A stretch of 64,000 nt of DNA from Trichoderma breve (taxonomy: Eukaryota; Ascomycota; Sordariomycetes; Hypocreales; Hypocreaceae): assembly GCF_028502605.1 (NCBI RefSeq), contig NC_079232.1, forward strand, positions 3,596,001 through 3,660,000, in the 5' to 3' direction. Made by a program: the position numbers and the translations under genes. The number at the start of each line of letters is the position of its first letter. Within the stretch, counting starts at the first letter, position 1. Under the pieces are notes generated by a model. That model did not search any database. It was not told the DNA's origin and saw only the letters and a program-made list of their open reading frames with translations. Positions 46,049-57,420 of the stretch are shown here, piece after piece.

Positions 46049-49000
46049 ATCGCGGAAGTTGGATTCCCGCGACGAGACTCTTGACGGAGCAATCGTGGCG
46101 GCGTTAGGTGATGATACACCTAACAATGAACCTATGGAGTCTGTTTTGGGCCTGTTTCAACTATGTTACAAGGCGCCGATAGACGTAGCCTCTCGTCCCG
46201 GGAGAAGGGCTTTCGTCGAGTGTCTGTCGGGTAGAGTTCGCAGCACTAGTAAACGGTCGTCGTGAGGAAGCTCCGCTTTGGTCTTGGTGTAATGAGAGAG
46301 AAAAGAGCTCAGGAGGGCGAGCTAGTTGTCGAATATTCCGCTCGTGTCAAAAGAAGATGGTGAAGAGTTCCGTTGAGCTTGTGAAGACCGGAGGCGTAGT
46401 AGAGGATGTTGTACGAGTATGTCTGTATATCTGGTGTCGATGCTGGTTGGGATTTTTTTTTTTTTTTTCGACAATGGGCGCAAACGGCGATGTTCTTCTG
46501 CTACTGAAGATGAGGGGGGGGAGATGCAAGATCCGGTTAGGCGAGATGCAGTTCGGTCGAACGACTGAAGGATTAGAAAAAAGGAAGAAGAAGCAGGAGG
46601 ATCGCTTGGTGATCCGGGGAGTAAAAGTAAATAGCAGGCAGAGCTGTTAAAAGCGAGGACGCAAACAGAGAGTGAGAAGAAGAGGCGCGCGGTAGAGATA
46701 GGGTGGTGTAATATTAATAACGGCTGGCCATGAATTGAGACGGGGCCCTTGTAGAGGTAGCGAGGATAGCGGTACAGGTGCTACAAGGTACGAGTACAGC
46801 GCTGGCTGCAAGGTTTGGCGGAGTGTGCGCTGCTGTGTTGGGCGTGGCAGCAACGCGTGCGAAGTACCAGTTCCTGGCACCGTGCGGCAGCTGCATGGAG
46901 GGCGTGAGCGAGGGTCGAGGGGGGGGCGTCGATTTAGGAGGCAAGGGTCGAACGGCTGCGACTTCGAAGGTGCTCTTGAGCGCTGCCAGCAGTTGCAGCA
47001 GGTACACAGAACATGAGACTGAGGCCGCGCACGGGCCGCCGCGTCGCACAGTGGGATGCGCACAGTGCGCGAATCCTGAGTCGCCGTGTCACTCGTCGCG
47101 GCCACTACACGAATCGACCGGCTGCCCCGCGGCTACAGCGGCCACCCGCCCGCTCCACTGAGGTCGATGCCGCTTATACCTCTGGGGCCGAGGTGAGCTG
47201 CATCACACACTGTGGATTGGCCTGCATGCATTGCAGCAAGCAGAGCGACCGGCGTACTCTGTACTTTGGAGCGTGTTTGACGCAGTGTCAACTTTGCATC
47301 AACTTGGCAGCAACGGGGGGGTACGGCCACCGCATGCCGCATCTGCCGCCCTCGTCCAATGGCGCGCAGGCACTACCCCGATCAGGCATTTGTACCATGG
47401 CCCAGCTGCCCTGTGCGCTCATACAAGGGATGTACAGCCTCGGGGGTGCGAGCTGGCAAGCAGCTGCTCGTACTGGGCTTGTACTCCGACAGACATCGGT
47501 ACCTGGACCGGCTCAGCCGACCGCCTGATCGCTGCGGGACTCGTTGTCGTTTTGTCGCAGTGCAATTCCACAGCTGTTGGAGCATGAGGACTCGCGCGTT
47601 GGCGTTGGCATCTCAGTCGGCTCATTCTCCTCGTTTTGTGTCAGTTCTGGGGCGGGCCAATACGTGCCAATCCACGTTATTGTGGGCAAAAGGGTCTGGT
47701 TCACAATGCTCTGCTCTGGGCTGCTATGTACTGTACTCGTACTGTAATTTCAAGTGGGGAGAGAGGCGGCCCCTCTAAACCCCGAAGGACAGAAGCAGGG
47801 CTTAGTGGCACAGCAATCGAAAGTAAATGCAGGGCCGTGGGAAGATGGCGTCTCTAATACGGTGCAGTTGACCGACGCTGCAAATACAGCACAGCGGCCA
47901 ACTCGATTCACGCTCCTCCTGTTGCTGATGTCGGACGACCACAAGACGACGACAACTTGATCAAGCAGTTAGTGGCTCAGGAGTGCACGAGAACAACATA
48001 CATGACATGGAAGGCAAATGAAACAGCGGCAATAGCTTTTGCAAACCCGACCACGAGTAAGCATTTGGCCCGTCAAAGCTGTCGATCGGCAAGGTCGTGC
48101 TTCCGCGAGCCGCGCCATGTCGGCTCTCCGCGCCGCCGTTTTTTAGCATCACGGCCAGTCGAGACGGGGGCTTATATGCCAACTGCTAGGCGCGAATCTA
48201 CCGAAAGGCCGATTCAATTCAGGCAAGCGACTCGAAAAGGTTCCAGTATTCCAGACTCGAACGGCGCCTTGCAAGGCTGTAGGGTTTGCACGGCTCTCGA
48301 GTTGGTGCAAACTGTATCTGCACCATCCACAAGCCTGATACTCAATCTCAAGCCTCTTGCCTTGTTTTCTTCCTTCAATCACTGCAATGCTGAGGTTCTA
48401 GCTCGCAAGGATAATCAAACATGCCATACTGTACTGTATAGTCCGGTGCATGCTGTACTGTAAGCAAGCCTCTCCTTCTGCCACATTGCTACCACGGAGA
48501 GTGTAACCTCTCTTTGCATTTTACATGGAAGCTGCAGTTGGTGTGTGCTCCGTAGCTGGCACCACGTCGCAGTTCGTTCGTTCGTCAGATGCCATGGCCA
48601 TGCCATAGCCGGCCTGTGCTGAAAACTGAAAACTCGGCCGGCTGCAAGCTTTCGGCAACTTGTGCCCGTCCAGATCTCTGTAACACGGGCTCGTTCACGG
48701 AGAGAGACAGGCATCAGCGTGCGAGGATACCTACTCGTGCTCGATGATGCCCTGTCCCACCCGCAAACACCTGGCTGTGACGTGAAATGTGGCTCACCTG
48801 CTAGCGGGTCAGGCCCGGTCGTCCAGAAGCTCATGTGGAAGCAGGTCGCAATCAGTCAGTCAATCTGGGAGCGGTCGTGGTGGGTTCCTCATGCAGTTGG
48901 GCGTCAGGTTGAGCTCGTCCGTCAGTGCAGGCCCTTGGCGGGAATAGCACTCGACCCTGCTAAACGCCTAACAAGCGGATGACATACTTTGAACGTCTCA

Positions 49001-49400
49001 CGTCTTCTCGGCCGCAGCGGTTGACAGGGCCATGGTCCACAGAGCGGCTCACCACAGGCACCTCGTGCGTTAACCGCACAAGGAGAGCAACATGATCTCA
49101 ACACGGACGCCAAACAAAGGGAGATGGTCGCCGACCAAGGCGGCACAGTACAGGATATCACGGATCAGATCCGATGCTCCACGACTGCGCCGCACGTAAA
49201 GCTGGGGATATTGTGTTCCCCTTTTTTCGACCTTGTTGCTTGCGGTTTACCATGGGAAGAAAAGTAAGGGCTTGCGTTTTCGGATCTGTTTACTCATGCA
49301 TGGCCAAGTGCCGATCTCGAGATCCGAAGCGGAAGGGGTGCGATGCTACGTAGGCTATGCTGCGTTTGTCAATTTGACTTCAATGGACAGGCCAAACCCA
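46049..49400. other. First third of an 11-kb gene-free interval
   Basis: This includes the presumed 5' leader of the 389-aa gene, a T16 run (46453-46468) and GTAC-type palindromic clusters (47726-47746; 48427-48463). Open frames up to about 170 codons overlap on both strands with no motif, so I regard them as chance. Confidence 0.55.
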
Positions 49401-52400
49401 CCTGTTATTTAATCAAAATGGCTCTTTTGTAACTGCAATTGCAGCCCTCTCTCTCTACCCCGGGTTTTCTTTTCTGTTTCATTTTCAAGCACACTTGGAC
49501 GCAGCGTCTGATCATATGTTGGAAAAGGCCATCTGCCATCATGCATCCCACTCGGCAGTCCAGGGCACAAGCGTGCGGGACAGTCGCCTGTGGGATAGTG
49601 ACATGCGGAACAGAGCAACGGTGCTGTTTCTGATGGCAGGGGGAGCTGCCACACACTGTCTGAATCAATTCAAACGCTCCTGCGTGTTTGACTGCATTCT
49701 CAAACCTCATGCTTGAAGGCAACACAAGATGCAACTTTGACGAGTATCGAGATGTCGGGGACGTTGTGAGAGTCTCTCGGAGAGACAGTAGTGACGGCAT
49801 CCAATCGCCGTCCCCGGTAGATCGGCGACCACTGATTGGCAATGAGACACAATGCGCCAAGAGGCTGTCTGAATGTCTTGTATCCTTCTTTCAGAGGGAG
49901 ACACAGAGAGAGAAAAGAGCTTTGACCAGTGGGTGTGGCACTCCCACCGGCGACCGTGTCTCTGGACTTCGCCGAACAGCATTCGTTGCTACCTGTTTTT
50001 ACTGCCCGCGAGACATGTATAGTTCCTGTCTGTATCAGTGTTTATTCGGTGCTATTTTTTTTTTTCCCCTCTGTTGTTGCTTGGACTCGGACATGTTAAG
50101 AGGTCTCTTTCGCCCTTGGCCGATCGTTTCTAGGATCGGAGCTAATCAAACAGAGCTCAACACGGAGGCACTGTGGCGTCAATGCCAGAAATTCGCTAGG
50201 CGACAAGCGAATCGCCCAGACTCGATGAAGATGCTCAGCACTCTTTTGCTCCGTTGCCTGTAATACGGAGAGCTCGTCCGGAGAATGAGTTCCCAGCGTG
50301 AAGCACACCTAGGACGGCGCATGTCGACCAAACTGGCAGCGGCCGGGGCATGGTTGAACAGTCGACACTTCTGGTTCGCAGCGATATCCGGATGAAACCC
50401 CACTGGGGGGGCAGAGCTCAACGAAACCTTGGTGTTAGCGGCACACACTGTGCCCAGGGCACCACGAAGAAGGGGGGGAGGGACCAGTTTAGAAGATCTG
50501 ACCCGTGGATATAAGCTGTGGTTGCTGATGAGCGAGACCCGGGATGCGATTCCGGGGCGGATGGTCAGTCCGTTCAAGAGGCGCCTCGGGCCGCGGAAAC
50601 CAACAAAACGAGAGACAGCCTGCTCAGTCGAGAAGCTGACGGCGGCTTGGGGAGCACGTTTGAGCAGGGCTGGGTTGCTTCTAATTCGAACATTAGCTCG
50701 GGCGGGAAGCAGAGCCGAACAGGAACCCCATTTCACCCCGACTTTCATATACCAGTAGTAGTATTTACCCCAACTCTCTCAAGCTTGTTATTTTACCCCA
50801 ATAGCAGCTATTTGAGATTGGCCGACGCTCGCAGACTTGCGCATACAGTAGTGGCCGCGTGCCGACTCCGCCACGCAAAAAGGTCGGTTTTTTTTCGTTT
50901 GTCGTTTTTTTTTGTCCCCTCCTCGGTCCTCTTACTGGCTCCAACTCCGCCATCCAACGACAGTGCAGAAAGACGGTCTGCGCAGCTTGCTGTTGGCAGG
51001 CTGGGGCGAGTGCAGGTGATTTTGGAGCAATCACCGTCGGCAGCAGCCCTGCCGCCAATCAGCTGCACTCACAGGCATTTACATGACATGTATTCGTACT
51101 GGATCAGGCGAGTCAGGCGTCGGAGTACTGCATCGGGAGCTGCAGCTTAGGCTTGGCTGAGAGCGGGTAAAAACCCGCCGTCGAATCAGGGATCCTTGCA
51201 GATTGATTTTCGCAGTGGAGGTTGTTATTTTGTGTGTCTCAGTGAGCACGCTGTACAGTAGGCTGCTGGGTTACATAATCTCAGGGTTTGCCGAACTCGC
51301 CATGATTTACCGTATACGGAATCCGTACAAGCTCTTCTCCATGCTTCTGATCGATGGGAGATGATATTGGATCCACGGCGTGCTACTGCGTATTAGGTTA
51401 GTCGGGATCTACGGGCGTAAAGTTGTACATTTTCGACTTAAACCCCCCTCTATTTAAAAACACACAACACGCGCATCGTCTTTCGGGCCGCAAGGTAGCG
51501 CTGAGGGAAAGGGGACCGGGGTACGGACTAACAACGGGATAACAGACAAAAGAGAGACGACTTTAATCCGACCAAGATGGATGTCCCTTGGAGGGGATGA
51601 GTGAGCCTGTGATACGAGTTACAGGGTGAAAGGAAGAAGAGGGAGTGCATCATGCAAAAGAGCTGCAGTCCTGCAGACCTGCATACAAGGTTGAAACTCA
51701 AATGTACGTTGCGGTCAAGGCAGAGCAAGCCGATGGGGTGAAGCCTTAGTTTCTAACCGTTGCAACGCCATTGCATGGTCCCTCGAATCGCAAAAGTGAC
51801 AAAGAAAAGAAATACGTACAAGTTGTATGTAAGAAGAAGAAACAGAAGAAAAAAAGCAGATGCAGGGATTCTCCTCGATCCGATTACAACAAGGCAATTG
51901 GATGCGAGGGCAAGGGGATGGGACGGGATGGGGGCCTTGCGCTGATGGCGTGTTTTTGCCTTAAAGTTGGGCTTGAATCTATGCCACCTCCATGTCCTTG
52001 CATGGCTACACGTTATGCTCTCGGCTCTCGTCACGGCCGGACCAGCCCGTTTTGTGCACTTTATTTCCGTTTGAGACTTGAAACGGCGGGGTCTAGTTGT
52101 AGAAGCCTAGGTTTGCTTTTAAAATAGTTGTCTTAGTAGTGCTGGGTAGCTGACTGATGGCGGTTGGGATGTCATGTCTGATGCTGGTTGTTATCCCTTC
52201 TCATTTTTTACCCATCTTGTCCAGTTTTCCTCTACAGGGATTCTTTGTAGCAAAAGGAACAGGGAAAACAGATACTGTCCACAAAAGCCCAATTCTTGAT
52301 GATTTCGATGAATGGGGCCGGTGGCCAACAGGGGAAAGGGGGATCTTCCACAAGATCCATCAAGGCCGGCACTTGAGGATAGGATACTGTACGAACGAAG

Positions 52401-53400
52401 CAATCAACTCCCCTATCTTCTTGTCTTCTCTCTCTCTTCGCCCACCCCTTCCTTCTGTGCATCCTGACTCGAAAAGCCGAAACGCTGCATGCATTGAACG
52501 GTGATACTGGTCGTCCGCCTTGTGGACCGGGCAAGGTTCACCATGGATAGCAAAAGAGAACGAGATGCCGAGGTGCAGCGAGCGATGGCCGCCTCCACCG
52601 CAAAGGAGGGTTGTCTGTCGGCATTAGCATGAGCCACTGCGTTTGAGGGCGATTTGAATGACAATGCAGCAGGCCGGAACACGCTGCCGAAGCCTTCTTG
52701 GTTGTACGGACATGCAGTCCGTAGTGTAGCACTCTGTAGTAGTAATACCACATAGAACTACTCATATACCTAGACAGGCACACGGCTGTTGGAGGCTTCT
52801 TTGCCCTAATAGGCAACTTGGAGTAAGAAAAACGGCCTGTATTACGACGTACGAGTACTATGTTTAGGTATTACTTCGTCCGCTTGTGTAATACGCAGCC
52901 ATGGAGAACACGTGCGAAGCCATTATGAAGGATCCATGGAATGCAGAAATCGGCTGAACAATTACTCGCAACTGACGAGGCGTAATCGGATGCTCCGTGG
53001 TCGTTGTGGAATGGTCTCCGCAAGCCATACATTACATTTCAAAACTCAACTGGCCGGCAATGTCCGCTCAGCCAAACAGCTCTCGTGGTTATTAACGCCG
53101 GTCCTCCATCGTCTGCTATCGCCGGCGCTCGCTGTTGGGGATCAACAGGGAGTGGAGGAGAACAAGGCGAGGCGAGGCGAGGAAAAAAAAGACACATCAT
53201 CATAGATGCAGCAGTCAAAAGTTTGTTTGTCGGGGGTCCCTTGATTTGATTTGCTTGCACATGTAAAATAGTATGTTGAATATGTGGGATTGTGGATGAG
53301 GCGTTGTGGATGAGGGACAAGCTGCATCCCGGCACTTGAAAGGCGAAACAGTCAGGCAGAGCGATTGAAGCGCTAGGGAAATCGTGCCGAGCGTTTCGCT
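49401..53400. other. Middle of the gene-free interval
   Basis: Overlapping ORFs of 190-210 codons on opposite strands (about 49690-51150) show no family features. There are T-rich runs (50048-50058, 50886-50918), CTGTACAGTA at 51251-51260 and a CGTACGAGTAC cluster at 52849-52859. Nothing else recognised. Confidence 0.5.
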
Positions 53401-56400
53401 TAAGAAAGAGTGCCTTAATCTCGAGACTAAAAAAGGACGTTAATGTACGGCTATTGCTACGTGTACGGAGGCGGGCAGTTGTGGCAATTCGATAGTAATC
53501 CAACCATCCATAACGGCATCTGACAATTAGAAAAGATAAAAGAAATAAAAAGCATCGAATATCAATATCATCTGTTGTGTCTTGCAGCAGCAAACGAGCA
53601 CAGTATAATACAGTACAGTATAGTCCCATTTGCAGTCCAACAGCCCTGCGAGCGTATCTGTTACCGCTTTGGGTCAAATTGCTGTTATGTCCAGGTCCCT
53701 TTTTTTTCCCTTTCCATTTCGCCACCCCGCTCATCCCGCCCAAGCCCAATGCGGCGGCAGAATGGCAGAATGGAGCGCCTAAGAGGAAAAGCAGAAGTAA
53801 CTTGTAACATGTCATCTGCTGGACACGAGCCATTCAATGGATGTTCCGCTGCCAAGTGCTGCACCAGATCACAACAGGCGTTGATTTTCTCTCCCGCTTT
53901 TTGAACTACGGAGGATTAATGTGGGCTCTGGCGGGCGATCATGATGGATCAAAATGCTAGCTAGCCAGAAGAGCTAGAGCTAGACTACAATGGTGGCTGT
54001 TGGTAGTTAGAGTTTGGATTCTTTCCTATTCGACTTCAGTTGAGCATGAGGATGGATGCATTACAGCAACTTCGCTTCGAGGAGGATTTGCCATTGGTGC
54101 ATATCGCCGCGTGTTCCTTCGCCAGTCGCATCAACAGCCTCATCGTCATCATCACCACCATCATCATCGTCACGGCCAAAATCCACAACCAGCCCAACCC
54201 ACCATCCATCAGCACAGTTTCATGCCAGCAACGCAGCCTACCTATGGAAAGGAAATAAAAAATCCGCACCCCGTCGCTCCGGCGTTCCCCCCACAACACC
54301 ATCCAGACTGTCACTTCATCCAAAATATAGTAGTAAAAAGAAGAGCACAGAGCATAAACAAAGGATTCGCACCACGTGCCAACAAAATCCTCCTCGTACC
54401 ACAAAACCAGAAAAATACCCACCTCAGCCCTCGAAATTTACATCTTCTCCAGGCCAGGTATCAAAGTACCTACCTACCGTAACGGTACGACATGATGTAT
54501 TATTATACGGCAATATAAAACCAGATGGGGCCTCAATCAAGACCTGTCCGATGAAAATGCAACCCTCCTTCTTGCATCCCTGCGCCCTTCTTTTTTTCTT
54601 TTTTTTGAATGGCTCTCTTTTTTTGTTCATGTTGCAGTGTGTCCAGAGATTAACGCTACACCTCTACCTTAATATTGGCGAACCAGGGGTCGTCCCGCAT
54701 ATCCCAGTTCCGACGGCGGCGTCTTGTTGGCGGCTCTTTTTTTTTTTTTTGTTACTCCCACTCACACTCTTACACTCTTACCCGCGCTCTTACTTGCGCT
54801 CTCGCTTCTTCTTACTCTTTTCTTACTTGCTCTCCATATTCTGACCTTGTTATTTACGCCTTGCCCTCGCGTATCTCGCGAAATATACCTCGTAACCAGT
54901 ATTGCCGCCAGGTTCCTCATGTTGATCATCTTGGCCTTGTTCCGAAATAGCCTCCATAACGTCTAATCTGATCCGTAATCATACATTCACACGCTTCCCC
55001 TCACACAAAACAACCAAAAGGACAATGTAATGTACTTCACGGGAATACACACACACTCGCGATATCGGGCTAGCAGCCAATGCGACCGCGACTAATACTG
55101 TAAGCTGCGTGTTGGATGCGCGGCAGCCTGCATTAGACCTCTTTCTTGTAATATAATTCGCCTATGCACAGTGCCAGCCTAGAAATCAAAATCAAAAAAT
55201 CCGTTCTCCACCAGAAAAAGTCGCTGCTACTGTGCTGTGTTGGTTTCAACTTGCGCTCTTTCTTATTAGTGCTACTTGTATATCCGTAGTCATCCGGAAG
55301 CTCGAACTTCAGTTCGTCCGTGCTGGGCCGACTTCCCGTCCGGCGGCCCTTCAAACTAATCGCAACAAAGCTGCCGACTAATCAATTCCTATACGTTTAG
55401 TATTCTGCTTCGAGCATACACAAGCACATACTCGTACACATACAAGACGACCGTTTACTATCTCTGATGCAACTTTTCTACTAAGCACGGAACCCAGCAG
55501 GGCACAGATTCCTACATACATCCTAGAAGAAGTCCCACCATGATCCTTCTGCCCGTGAATCTCGATTCGGCCAGGCCAAGCCCGTAGATCCTCTTTTCCC
55601 CCTTCCTTTTCATCAAACCATGTGCTGCAATAACAGCCATGCCATGAGGGAGTTCGAATCACGATCAAGCACATCCTAGCACATGGCCAGATCCTCCATC
55701 CCCTTTCTCTCCGTCATCGATCCCACCAGCAGGAACGTTTCGTCCACGCGCGCACGTACATACAACAGTAACCCCCAACAAGAGCGATATCCGTGCAAGG
55801 GGGACTCTCGGTCCCGAAATCATGTCCATTTGAGACTATTCGTCTTACACACAATATGCCATTGGATCCTCTTTCCGTATCCAGTATCAAAAGAGGACCC
55901 TCAGACTCGTTCTCGTGCTCATCCTTTGCATCTGCCGTGGTTACAATCCATATACCTCATACTCATCCTCCCACTACAACACATATACGACGTAAAAACC
56001 CTATCCACATACTACTACATGACTTTGAAAGTAGCTACATACTCAAGTACATTGAATCAGTCAATGCCACACCGTTACATCCAATTCATTTAACAACCCA
56101 CGTCATTGCCACACTATGCGTTCAGCCGCACACCCCCAACCAACATCTTCGAAATAATACCCAAACAGGAAACAAACCAAATGCAAAACTGCAAATCGTA
56201 AAGTAAAAGATTGCAAAAGGAAATCCAATCCGTTCCCTCAACCAATTAGCCCAAAGAAGGGGGGGAAAGGGAGGAACAACAAAAAGAAAAGAATAAAAGG
56301 TGAGTAAACTCACTCGCGGGTAGCATGCGATGCTACCAGCACGCAACATTAGGCTTAATGTACGAGTTACCAGCCTAGAAATCACCACAGAATATCGCAT

Positions 56401-57209
56401 TCACACCAGTTTTTGCTCTTCACACGTTCTTGTTTCTCACCCTATTCATGTACCAAATTTAATATGATCCTAGTACCTAATCGTATACTTTCAAGAATCC
56501 CACCCAACAGCATGTGGTAGTAGTACAAGTACCTCCAACCACCGCAAAATGACCCGCTGATACCATGTACTTGCATACTGTTGTATCCCGGCCAAGCCAA
56601 GCAAACTGGAGATATTAACCCTCGTACCGCCACCACAATTCCCTCAGACAAAATCCAAGACGTGGAAAAAATAGGGCACTACAAACAGCCTGTCCGATCT
56701 GTTGTGGAGACGGGTACCTTGTCCTTCCGATCCTAGCCAGTAAGGCTCGGCTCAGCAGGCTGGCCATGTGGCTCCGAGTCTTGGATGCCAACAGTCGCCG
56801 ACCTCAAAAGCGGCTGGAATGGGGCCTGGAACATGATACAAACTGTGCCATGTACTCGTACATGTACTCCAGATCCTCCCAGCTGCCATTATGCCATCAG
56901 TACCAGAAACCCCCCTCCCTTTGCGACTGACATTCCGTAATTCTGCCCGATTCAAACACAGCCCTTTGCGTACCATTCAGTATCAACAAGTTCTTTTGTA
57001 TCTCATAACTCCACTCCGTCGCAAATGCAAATCCTCGTACTCCGTAGCCATAGTCAAAAGCCCGAGACATGTAAAGTTCCGTTCCTCCAAAAGCCAAACG
57101 AATTACCCAAAATGGACATGAGTGTGTCCTCCAACACCGTGCTCTACAGAAGAAAGAAGAAAGAAAAGACGTCTCAATAAAGTTGCCGTAAAACTAGGCC
57201 CCGGACGCA
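53401..57209. other. Last third of the gene-free interval, downstream of the Zn-cluster gene
   Basis: Contains a CAT/CAC trinucleotide run (about 54141-54172), T-runs (54591-54606, 54738-54750), a CAGTACAGTA cluster (53611-53620) and TGTACTCGTACATGTACT (56851-56868). No coding evidence. Confidence 0.5.
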
Positions 57210-57383
57210 TTAGAGTAGAAACTCGCTCAACACCTGGACCCTAGTTCGGGCAACCTCGGAATCCTCGGCCATCTGCTGCATGATCTGAATCATTCGAGCT
57301 GCAAACGCCAACATCGTTAGCACATCGGGACCATATATCGTGGGCTTTCGGAAATAAAAGAGACGGGGAAGCTTTAACACTAA

Positions 57384-57420
<37 letters not shown>

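Noticed and set aside
50179..51150. Overlapping 189- and 210-codon ORFs on opposite strands
   Set aside because: Mutual overlap, no family motif, and low-complexity or codon-shadow character.
53039..53833. 264-codon minus-strand ORF with a hydrophobic, signal-like start
   Set aside because: Composition after the start is random-looking, with no domain and overlapping ORFs on the other strand. The signal-like start alone is weak.
54056..54844. 262-codon plus-strand ORF
   Set aside because: Driven by CAT/CAC trinucleotide repeats and T-runs; no protein-like pattern.
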